Shown here: one piece after another, positions 7,379 through 14,880 of the stretch | How positions within the stretch are numbered: position 1 is the first letter of the stretch | Layout of the letters: every line of letters begins with the position of its first letter | NCBI GenBank assembly: GCA_009774245.1 | Contig: VSNM01000094.1 | Location: 1 to 17,019 of the forward strand | Reading direction: 5' to 3' | From: Lachnospiraceae bacterium | Lineage (GTDB): Bacteria; Bacillota; Clostridia; Lachnospirales; Lachnospiraceae | Length of the DNA stretch: 17,019 bases | Made by a program: the position numbers and the translations under genes | The notes under the pieces: model-generated | The model's input: only the letters and a program-made list of their open reading frames with translations | What the model was told of the DNA's origin: nothing | The model's database searches: none

Positions 7379-7912
7379 TTAAATCATTCTGTATTTTTTA
7401 CATTCTGATACACCACCCAAGTGCCCAAAAAATCTATTGATTTTAGTTGGTACTAAATCACAAATCACCATATCATTTCTTTCGTGCCATGTATATCCGT
7501 TTTCTTTTCGCCATTGTTTTACATCGCTTGGAGTCCATCTACTTTTTCCTTCATACTTTTCCCGACTCCATATCTCTGCACATTTTATATCACACTTCCG
7601 AAAGTTTTCTCTTCTAATTTCGTTCATATTTTCTATACTAACTGTTACTTTTGCGCATACACTAAAATCAGGTATCCCCGCCTTATACAATATACCCTCC
7701 AATTCAAATATATGTAAAATATCAATTATGCTTTTGTTTGTCGGTATATACCAAGATTCTCCTCTGTTACCTGTCCACATTCCTCTAATGGCATTTTCTT
7801 TAGGAGTCCTTTTAATTCTTTCCTCAAGTGTACTGTTGTACTTTCCGTCCGAGTGGTACGGAGGAACACAAAAAGAGCCTGCGGTTACATCATTTTTTAC
7901 TTTCTTTGTCAT
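7379..7912 (-). CDS. Single-domain HNH/Endo VII-type nuclease with WHE motif
   Basis: A 177-residue protein. Near its C-terminus it reads GYTWHERNDM, then DLVPTKIN, then GHLGG. This matches the core of the WHH-type HNH/Endo VII (treble-clef) nucleases, whose usual form is TWHHHQDG, LVP, GHxGG. Here the second His of WHH is Glu (E144). W142, H143, N159 and H164 would be active-site or fold residues. Before it lies KSRWTPSDVKQWRKENG, commonly seen in this subgroup. The family is best known as toxin tips of secreted polymorphic toxins, but this copy has no signal peptide, secretion domain or visible immunity gene, so it more likely acts inside the cell. The ATG at 7912 has AAAGGA 7 nt upstream. 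The frame extends to 8011, but the extra 33 codons look like leader. It follows hsdR in the same direction but beyond a terminator. Confidence 0.65.
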   Translation of the reverse strand: MTKKVKNDVTAGSFCVPPYHSDGKYNSTLEERIKRTPKENAIRGMWTGNRGESWYIPTNKSIIDILHIFELEGILYKAGIPDFSVCAKVTVSIENMNEIRRENFRKCDIKCAEIWSREKYEGKSRWTPSDVKQWRKENGYTWHERNDMVICDLVPTKINRFFGHLGGVSECKKYRMI

Positions 7913-7985
7913 GAGATTGTCCTTTCCGCCTTGTCTGCAACACTTGGCGAAGACAATCCCATCTGACGCACGGCAAATAGACGAG

Positions 7986-8013
7986 ATTCTATAAAATCTT
8001 GAAATTTCCACAA
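7986..8013 (-). promoter_or_regulatory. Possible promoter of the HNH gene
   Basis: On the minus strand TTGTGG (8008-8013), a 16-bp spacer and TAGAAT (7986-7991). The leader to the ATG at 7912 contains a TTGTCT/AGACAA inverted repeat (7931-7936 and 7951-7956). The -35 is weak. Confidence 0.3.
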
Positions 8014-8144
8014 AGCTTTATAAAAATTTCTATGATTTTATTTATCCTCGCCAAATGTGCGCACGTTATGGCTTTAACATTTTTTATTTGAACATCCTTT
8101 GGATGCTTGATGTCTATAGCATAGCAGAAGTCCAATTCTTGCCC

Positions 8145-8280
8145 GTTGAACAAAGTTCAATAGACAAATCCTCTTTTTATATGAGAATTTTTTTATGAAA
8201 ATAAAGAAATAAGAGGCACCCAGTATCAGGCACCCCTTATGTACATAATAGGAAGCAAACTTTATTGAACAAAGTTCAAC
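8145..8280. repeat. Pair of TTGAAC-AAA-GTTCAA palindromes flanking a 104-bp segment
   Basis: TTGAACAAAGTTCAA occurs at 8146-8160 and 8265-8279. The bases directly outside are G/T at the first and A/C at the second, so the 17-mers are reversed in flanks (G...T and A...C). The interval is AT-rich and includes a weak terminator-like stem (8209-8240). The gap between the HNH gene and hsdR (8014-8374) holds no gene. These could be operator sites or the ends of a small non-autonomous element. Confidence 0.6.
8195..8240 (-). terminator. Second, weaker terminator-like hairpin downstream of hsdR
   Basis: On the minus strand ATAAGGGG (8233-8240) pairs with CCTCTTAT (8209-8216), including one G-T pair. 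A T-rich tract (8195-8208) follows. The loop is 16 nt. It is probably a back-up to the hairpin at 8319-8348. Confidence 0.4.
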
Positions 8281-8318
8281 AAAATTATTTTTTGAATTTT
8301 TTGTGTTCTCTCACAAGC

Positions 8319-8348
8319 AAAAAAAGAGATCAGATTTTCTCTGACCTC
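8319..8348 (-). terminator. Intrinsic terminator of the hsd operon
   Basis: On the minus strand GAGGTCAGA (8340-8348) pairs over a 5-nt loop with TCTGATCTC (8326-8334) with one G-T pair. Seven T residues (8319-8325) follow. It lies 26 bp after the hsdR stop codon. Confidence 0.85.
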
Positions 8349-8374
8349 AATTTAAAATATTATCTAATTTGTAT

Positions 8375-11300
8375 CTATGATTTCTTCTTTGTTGTTTTCG
8401 CCTTTGGTGGCGTTTTAATCAGTGTCTCCATTCCCTCAGCTTTCAAATCATCATAGATATCGTCATACTCAGAAGCCCACCGTGTGGATAAAAGCCCTTG
8501 ATATGACCTATTTTCCGCCTTAGCATTTGTCGAACCCACAAACATATTTAATGTAAGAGCCGCCGCCTCTACCAAGGTACTTGAAACAGGAAATGGTAGG
8601 TGTAGTCCCAAACAAGCTGATACTACATTTACCTTTGTGAGACTCTTGTCATTCCACATCTTCTCTATTGTATTGTTATCAAGTCCGGTGATGTCTTTAA
8701 GCACATTTACGCTATAGTTACAAACCCGATTGCTCATCAATTCTCTTAAAGCATCACCAAACCCCATATCACGTATAACATCCAACATTTGCTCAGCTAT
8801 TTCATTCACAAGACCCAACTGCTTTAATATGTCTTCTGAAATATAGTCTGTATAGTGGAACTCCTTATCTGCTATGCTTTCCGGAAGTTTTATATAATGC
8901 AGTTTTCCGTCAGCTCCCATCTTAAATTGCAAGAAACATTCTTCCTCATGTTCCTTCGCATATGCGGTCAAACACATCTTTCCCGAATCTTGTCGTTCGA
9001 CATACTTCGGTTCATCCAGACACACTTTTTCTTCTATGTAAGCAAAGCATCCTGTATTCATCATGCAGGCCAGAGCATTACTTTTATTGTACCAATGTGA
9101 AAGCCGATGGCTGCTGACAGTAGTTCTGGTTACAACCTCATCATCTACATCTTCATCATAAGAAAGATCATTCTCTATAGCTATACCATTTTCTGATTGA
9201 GATTGATTAGTATCCTGACCTTTCCCACGTTCCTGTTTCTTAGCAGTTTTTCTACCCACATCAATAACATCAGCATACGGATCAATGCCTCCGCTGATTA
9301 CGAAATCTCTCAAATATTTACTAACTAGCATTTGCAATCGGTAAGGCTTATAATTATTCTTTTCTATAACAATAAAGAACTTTTCAGCTTTCCCTCTATC
9401 AACAGAGCAAACAAGCTCATCAAAGTACCCAAAATCTTTATAATTACTGACATTAACTTTCCTATCAAGCAGTTTTCTTAGCAAATCCTCATAGCATCCA
9501 AGTCTCCGTACAATCCGGGCAATCCGAGCATCTTCCGCTTTTCTCATGTATTTTGCAATATAGTCACGGAATGTCATTGTTGGGTCAAACTTCACTTCCC
9601 CAGACTGGATATCGCTAATAAAGAGATTCGCATATCTCTGCTCAATCTGAGACAACATCGCAAAGGATTTGTGCAAATCTCTTAGCACTTGATCCATAGC
9701 TGCTTGATCATAATCACCCTGCTGCCATAGTTTGAAAAATTTATCAAAACGGGAGTTCATATAGTCTGCATCTATCGCATCTGTATTTATTTCCGTTATA
9801 TGTGCGTCAATTTCAAATGGAGGCTCTTCGCCTGTTCCACCACCGCCACCAGATGGAAATTCTTTATAACGTTGCAGCAAAACCAAATATGTGTTATAGT
9901 CAAAATTCATGACTATATACGATTCCGTCCCATCTGCTTCAATTACAGCATAAGTATCTTTTGCCCAGCTAAACCCTTGTATCTGTGCAGCTTCCAATTT
10001 CTGATTAAATTGCTTGAACAGTTTTGCAAATTTTCGTTTTTCAGAATTTTCTCCTGGCAGCTTCTCAAAATTTTTGATTCCGGCATTCTTGAAAAGGTCT
10101 TCCATTTCATCATAAAAACGATTCATACTATTGAGATTGCTTGGAAGCTTATCCACAAACAATCCTGTAGGAATGTCCCCTGAATATGCTTTTACTGCGA
10201 CTTCAATATTGCGCTTCATCGTATGAGGGCGGCGGTAATACTTTATAATGCCAAATGGTTTTTCATCTCCAAATAACCTGTTCGTCCTAGAAAATGCTTG
10301 GATTAGATTCTCATATTCAAGCATTTTGTCCAGATAAAGAGTGTTGATCCATTTAGAGTCATAGCCAGTCAGCATCTGATTGACCACAATCAACAGATTA
10401 ATCTGCTTATCCTTACTGATTCGATTGTATGGCTTTTTATGCGCAAGACGCAGTTGAACATCCTCCCTGAACGCATCATAGGTCGGAATAGAAAAGGACG
10501 GTCCGAACTTTGCCTCATAGTCCTCAAGGATTTCTACAATTCCATCTTCTTTCTCCAGCGTTCCACCACCTTCGTTATCAATAGTAGGATCGAACACAGC
10601 CGTAATTTGTAAATGTGGTGCCATCGATTTAAACAGCCTGTAATACTTCACAGCTTCTGGGATACTATGCGTTGCAAAAATCGCATGAAAAAGACCTCCT
10701 CTGCTGAAAATAGTCCAATACTTTATGATATTTTCTATAACAGCAATTTGATGCTCCTCACGGTCATACTGTGAATTTGGCACATAGTCTTCAATACCCT
10801 TGATATATTTCTTGCCCTTCCATTCACCAACCATTCTGACTTTCGTTCGATCCATGAATTTATAGTAGACTTTTTCCTTTTTAGCATTGCCCAGCACTTC
10901 ACTTACACTTTTTGCCTTTGCCTTCATCAAAGCAACCTGTTCTCGCAGTTCCATATCCTGGTAGGTCATTTCCATGTATGGATCAAATCCAAGAACATTC
11001 TTATCTCGGATACCGTCAGCAAGTGTATATCTGTGCAGCTCATTACCAAAAATAGTTGTCGTTGTATTATCTTTCTTACTATTAGCATCCTGTATCGGTG
11101 TTCCAGTAAATCCAAAAATAATAGCATGGACAAAAGTAGTCTTGATATTCGTAAGCATCTCTCCAAAAGTAGAGCGATGTGCTTCGTCAATGATAATCAC
11201 AATCCGCTTAGATACTATTTTATCTATATCAGCACTTTTAATATTTTCCGCATCTCTGGTCACATTGCTCAGTTTTTGGATGGAGGTGATAATTAACGAA

Positions 11301-12400
11301 TCGCTATAATCATCACTCTTTAGCTTTGTCACAAGGACATCCGTATCCGCCGTATCCTGAATTTCTTCTGACGCACTCGCAAAAGCTCTGTAATCATCAA
11401 ATGACTGTTTCCCAAGAGCTTTTCTGTCCACCAAAAATACTACCTTGTCCGCAGTACGTGCACTAACAATGAGCTGTGCTGATTTAAAACTGGTCAATGT
11501 TTTTCCAGAACCCGTAGTATGCCATATATGACCACCAAGATTATTGGTATCAGTCCAGTCCTTGTCCATAACTGCATCGGATATGGCTTTCGCTGCTCGA
11601 TACTGATAACTGCGCATTACTTTGAGAGTATCGTCTTTGGCATCCGGAATCGTATAATAACCAATCAACTCATGTGCCATTGGAATATTCAACAGATACT
11701 TAACCACATCCTGCCAATCGGAATATGGCACATTATCAAAATCAGCCCAATGAAAATAAAAGGACTTATTAAACACTCCATCCGGACCAGGATTTGCAAA
11801 ATACACTGCCTCTGCAGGCTCCATCGCCACAAAAACCTGTATCAGCGAAAAAAATCCCGTAAATACACCCTCATGCGCATATTTTTCAATTTGATTATAA
11901 GCATTGCTTACCGGAATGCCACTCTTTTTCAATTCTATGTGAATCACAGGCATTCCATTGATAAGCAACATCAAATCACCACGTCGGTCATTCAGCCGAG
12001 GTGCAGTTTTGAATATAGGCTGCCTTACAATCTGATAACGGCTGGACCCAAAAGCAATTTCACGTCGATCATATATTTTTAAGCTAACCTCTTTTCCAAA
12101 ATTTTGTGTATCATCAGGATTATCACGCTTGATAGACACACTCTTGCCGTTGATGAAATCATTCAGCTTAACGGGTGTGCGCAGTCGGATGATTTGCTCT
12201 ACAATTTGTGCCATTTCACTGTCCGTCAAAGGACAATCATTTAAAACATCCTGCTGACGATTATTAGCAAATAAAATATCTGCCCAATTGCGAATAAGCA
12301 CATCCTCCGTAGGATAATTCAGCACTTGCTTTTCCCATCCAAATTCTATGAGTTGATCTATGACAGCCTTTTCAAATTTTTTCTCATCATCAAAAACCAC
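8375..12400 (-). CDS. hsdR: Type I restriction enzyme R subunit (HsdR)
   Basis: ATP-driven translocase and nuclease of a type I restriction complex (R2M2S). It cuts unmodified DNA after pumping it past the bound enzyme. Numbered from 12409, the PD-(D/E)xK nuclease shows D145, E159 and K161 (GDLMLL, then HIELKK), with the same spacing as EcoR124I HsdR. The SF2 motor has Walker A HTTGSGKT (K303), DEAH box IIIDEAH (408-411), GFTGTP (motif III) and QAFSRTNR (motif VI, 704-711). A GGGGG linker (854-858) and an acidic linker (about 1055-1095) separate C-terminal helical parts. At about 1340 aa it is some 300 residues longer than EcoR124I HsdR. The extra part beyond 1100 has no motif I recognise. 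GTG at 12400 is chosen because AGGAGG (12409-12414) lies 8 nt away. The GTG at 12409 overlaps that site. The ribosome site overlaps the hsdS stop (TAGGAGG), so translation is coupled. Confidence 0.93.
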   Translation of the reverse strand: MVFDDEKKFEKAVIDQLIEFGWEKQVLNYPTEDVLIRNWADILFANNRQQDVLNDCPLTDSEMAQIVEQIIRLRTPVKLNDFINGKSVSIKRDNPDDTQNFGKEVSLKIYDRREIAFGSSRYQIVRQPIFKTAPRLNDRRGDLMLLINGMPVIHIELKKSGIPVSNAYNQIEKYAHEGVFTGFFSLIQVFVAMEPAEAVYFANPGPDGVFNKSFYFHWADFDNVPYSDWQDVVKYLLNIPMAHELIGYYTIPDAKDDTLKVMRSYQYRAAKAISDAVMDKDWTDTNNLGGHIWHTTGSGKTLTSFKSAQLIVSARTADKVVFLVDRKALGKQSFDDYRAFASASEEIQDTADTDVLVTKLKSDDYSDSLIITSIQKLSNVTRDAENIKSADIDKIVSKRIVIIIDEAHRSTFGEMLTNIKTTFVHAIIFGFTGTPIQDANSKKDNTTTTIFGNELHRYTLADGIRDKNVLGFDPYMEMTYQDMELREQVALMKAKAKSVSEVLGNAKKEKVYYKFMDRTKVRMVGEWKGKKYIKGIEDYVPNSQYDREEHQIAVIENIIKYWTIFSRGGLFHAIFATHSIPEAVKYYRLFKSMAPHLQITAVFDPTIDNEGGGTLEKEDGIVEILEDYEAKFGPSFSIPTYDAFREDVQLRLAHKKPYNRISKDKQINLLIVVNQMLTGYDSKWINTLYLDKMLEYENLIQAFSRTNRLFGDEKPFGIIKYYRRPHTMKRNIEVAVKAYSGDIPTGLFVDKLPSNLNSMNRFYDEMEDLFKNAGIKNFEKLPGENSEKRKFAKLFKQFNQKLEAAQIQGFSWAKDTYAVIEADGTESYIVMNFDYNTYLVLLQRYKEFPSGGGGGTGEEPPFEIDAHITEINTDAIDADYMNSRFDKFFKLWQQGDYDQAAMDQVLRDLHKSFAMLSQIEQRYANLFISDIQSGEVKFDPTMTFRDYIAKYMRKAEDARIARIVRRLGCYEDLLRKLLDRKVNVSNYKDFGYFDELVCSVDRGKAEKFFIVIEKNNYKPYRLQMLVSKYLRDFVISGGIDPYADVIDVGRKTAKKQERGKGQDTNQSQSENGIAIENDLSYDEDVDDEVVTRTTVSSHRLSHWYNKSNALACMMNTGCFAYIEEKVCLDEPKYVERQDSGKMCLTAYAKEHEEECFLQFKMGADGKLHYIKLPESIADKEFHYTDYISEDILKQLGLVNEIAEQMLDVIRDMGFGDALRELMSNRVCNYSVNVLKDITGLDNNTIEKMWNDKSLTKVNVVSACLGLHLPFPVSSTLVEAAALTLNMFVGSTNAKAENRSYQGLLSTRWASEYDDIYDDLKAEGMETLIKTPPKAKTTKKKS

Positions 12401-12412
12401 CCATGCCACCTC

Positions 12413-13666
12413 CTACACGAACATCTTCTGAATACAAGCCATTCTTATATTTTTTAACTTCTCCACCCGGACTTTATACAAACTAATCAGTTCATCCAAA
12501 GAATTCAAATAATCTGCAATCTGCTTTTGCTCCTCAACTTCTGGAATCATCATTTCATATTCTAACATCTCTGACACCTTCAAAACGCGATTTCTCCCTG
12601 CACCTCCTGGCGAGGATAACATAAGGTGATGGCGAAATCTTGCATCCAAAATCATATATTTCAGAAATTGGTCGTAAATATCATCTGTCATAGCAAACTG
12701 AGGAAAACGGTGAGAAACCAATTTCCCTGCATCATCATCATCTGTAATGGCCACAGCATGTTCCCATGCGAACGTGATATTCACAATCAAATTATGCGAA
12801 GCTACCCTGTGCATCTGCGCAACGCCAAGCTCTTTTCCTGCTTCTACATAATCGTGAAAAACACCTTTACCGTAGCTACGAATACCTAGCCTTTCATAAC
12901 CGCCATGTGGAGTTTCAATAGGATCAGAATAAGGAACAACAATCTCACCCAACCTAACTTTCTTCCAAGGAACTTTGTATTCTCCGAATCTTATCTGTGG
13001 AGAAATCCTTTCTCCCTGAACAAATAGTTTCTCTAGCATTGATTTTCTGACATCAACCATCTTATCATGCTTATCCTGATGAATGCCAATTAGATAATCC
13101 AGTTGACAAAAATACTGTGAAATTAACGCCTGTTCCTCTTTTGTGCATGGATATTTAATGACAGTTTCGGATAACGCTGCTTTCGATATCGATGTAACCT
13201 TTGTCCCTTGCATCAGTGGAAGCAATTGCATATGATATGCGTCCGAATTCATATAATAACCAAGATAACCAGATGCAAATTCTTCTTGAGGGCGACATGG
13301 TATTGTATGTAATCCTGATATTACGATATCTTTTTCTATGCCAAGTAATTCACAACACTTTCCGACGGTTTCATCTTCTGCTGTATCAGCAATGATTACA
13401 TCCCCATCTCGTAGAGCAGATGTAGCATATTTTGTTACTATAGCATCGTCAGTTATGTAGGGAAGCTGTGCTTTATCTGTGTCCAAAATATCTCCAAATT
13501 TAACTAAGATATCTCCATAATGAATGTTTTTAGCTATTCCGCACTCATTAGATAACTCTGCTCTTGATAGAGCATTATTTTTTAAAATATTAAACACCTT
13601 ATTAAATTCCCTATGCTTCCATTTACCCGAAATTTCATCGAATCTGATACTTGGGTTACTCCTCAT
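12413..13666 (-). CDS. hsdS: Type I restriction-modification specificity subunit (HsdS)
   Basis: A 417-residue subunit that reads the bipartite target of the type I complex. There are two target recognition domains, each followed by a conserved helix. The first half (about 1-175) is followed by EEQALISQYFCQLDYLIGIHQDKHDKMV. The second (about 224-375), beginning VPWKKVRLGEIV, is followed by EEQKQIADYLNSLDELISLYKVRVEKL. The half-to-half similarity of these helices (EEQ.., Q.LD.LI) is the family hallmark. The ATG overlaps the stop of the upstream hsdM fragment (TAATG), with AGGGGG about 11 nt upstream. No second hsdS copy, inverted repeat pair or tyrosine recombinase is nearby, so shuffling of specificity is not supported here. 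Specificity cannot be predicted by eye. Confidence 0.92.
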   Translation of the reverse strand: MRSNPSIRFDEISGKWKHREFNKVFNILKNNALSRAELSNECGIAKNIHYGDILVKFGDILDTDKAQLPYITDDAIVTKYATSALRDGDVIIADTAEDETVGKCCELLGIEKDIVISGLHTIPCRPQEEFASGYLGYYMNSDAYHMQLLPLMQGTKVTSISKAALSETVIKYPCTKEEQALISQYFCQLDYLIGIHQDKHDKMVDVRKSMLEKLFVQGERISPQIRFGEYKVPWKKVRLGEIVVPYSDPIETPHGGYERLGIRSYGKGVFHDYVEAGKELGVAQMHRVASHNLIVNITFAWEHAVAITDDDDAGKLVSHRFPQFAMTDDIYDQFLKYMILDARFRHHLMLSSPGGAGRNRVLKVSEMLEYEMMIPEVEEQKQIADYLNSLDELISLYKVRVEKLKNIRMACIQKMFV

Positions 13667-14880
13667 TACTGTACACCCCCTAACAGTTTCTTTAGTTCAA
13701 CTAATCCCTTCGCGTCAAAAGCATCTCCACTCAACCTCGAAACATAGCTCGAAACTTCTGATTCCACAGTTTCAATTTTCTTGTTAACACCAGAAAATGT
13801 CACAGCATACTTCTCTGACAGAACAGTTAGCCTTGCTATAAAATCCCGAATAAAATTTTCCGACAATTCCATAATCCCAGTGATAATTGGCACATTCCAC
13901 TTTTCTTCCAAGATTTTAAGTGCTTGTTCCTTGTCCATACCCTCAATCAAAACCTTTGTCTTTTCATGCAGTGCGGCTGACTTTTCTTTGATTTTCTTTC
14001 TCAAGACATTCTCCTGTTCTATCGTAGCCACTACATTCATTAATTTGGCCTCGAACGAATCCTCTGGGAATATGTGCTGCTGTTTTAATGTTTTTATCCG
14101 AGCGGTAACAACGGCATTGGTATAAGCGCCATTGGTATTTGCTGTCATTCCCGTCCAATCCACAGAATCAGTGTTTTTTACAAAATATGCTTTGTCTTTT
14201 TGTGAGAGTGTAAGATATTCCTGTAACGCAAGAATCTCTGCCGTTTCCACGTCTTCAAGAGCTTCCTCTGCTTTGTTTTTAACCTCTTTATTTACAAACG
14301 AAGTACCAGCATCATTTAAAATACCTGATTCCTTTTCTTCATCGGAGAGAGAATCGATAAGTTCACTATACTCTGCAGAAACAGACGCAAGCTCTTTTTC
14401 CATCTCTCGTAGCTCCTGCGCCTCCGCTGTCAACAATATCTCCTGCACAAGCTCGAACGGCAGAATATGACCTTCCCAACCATCCTGCACTTCTACATCT
14501 TTGTCATTTTTCTTTTTTGTCACCATATGAGGATCGACCTGAGTCAATGCTCCATCTCCTTCCGTCTGTAAAATCTCTATATCAGTAGATATCTGCCCCC
14601 ACGCATTATCAAGCGCTTGAAACGCTTCATATTTATCAATAGAAACAATCGTCGCCAATCGTCTAAAAATATCTGATGTAATCTTCTCTTCCTCCGACAA
14701 AGCGGACACAGTTTGATAATGCCCAATAAGCGATGTCTTTAAGTTCTCGCGCAAGTCCGAAAAAGCAATGGTATAATTCTCTCTGTAGCTGATAACCGAT
14801 TTATGTTCTCTAATCACTTGTCCAATATTGTTGGATACAAGCTGCACATATCTTCCCGCAGCCCCGGAAAAGCCTCCCAA
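13666..14880 (-). CDS. hsdM: HsdM C-terminal part, separated by a frameshift
   Basis: About 404 codons, overlapping the first hsdM frame by 67 bp. From RYVQLVSNNIGQVI onward it continues the C-terminal extension known from about 860-900 aa HsdM proteins of Firmicutes and Bacteroides: SDIFRRLATIVSIDKYEAFQALDN, then DIEILQTEG, VDPHMV.KKK and DGWEGHILPFELVQ. Long charged helices (150-320) suggest a coiled coil that helps contact HsdS. No start codon with a good ribosome site is present. The TTG at 14880 and the GTG near 14847 are weak. It therefore may be untranslated, or be made by re-initiation after the stop at 14814. It overlaps hsdS by 1 nt. It was very likely part of one gene with the upstream frame. 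Confidence 0.8.
   Translation of the reverse strand: MGGFSGAAGRYVQLVSNNIGQVIREHKSVISYRENYTIAFSDLRENLKTSLIGHYQTVSALSEEEKITSDIFRRLATIVSIDKYEAFQALDNAWGQISTDIEILQTEGDGALTQVDPHMVTKKKNDKDVEVQDGWEGHILPFELVQEILLTAEAQELREMEKELASVSAEYSELIDSLSDEEKESGILNDAGTSFVNKEVKNKAEEALEDVETAEILALQEYLTLSQKDKAYFVKNTDSVDWTGMTANTNGAYTNAVVTARIKTLKQQHIFPEDSFEAKLMNVVATIEQENVLRKKIKEKSAALHEKTKVLIEGMDKEQALKILEEKWNVPIITGIMELSENFIRDFIARLTVLSEKYAVTFSGVNKKIETVESEVSSYVSRLSGDAFDAKGLVELKKLLGGVQ

Noticed and set aside
7437..7994. 185-aa plus-strand frame opposite the HNH gene
   Set aside because: Shadow of the minus-strand gene: hydrophobic composition from complement codons, no ribosome site, no motif.
8146..8279. LexA/DinR boxes (GAAC-N4-GTTC)
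   Set aside because: Both sites read GAAC-N3-GTTC, one base short of the Firmicute LexA spacing, and no SOS gene follows.
11519..12082. 187-aa plus-strand frame opposite hsdR
   Set aside because: Antisense shadow of a well-supported gene, without start signals.
12413..13666. Invertible, phase-variable hsdS locus
   Set aside because: Only one hsdS is present. No silent copy, paired inverted repeat or tyrosine recombinase is in the window.
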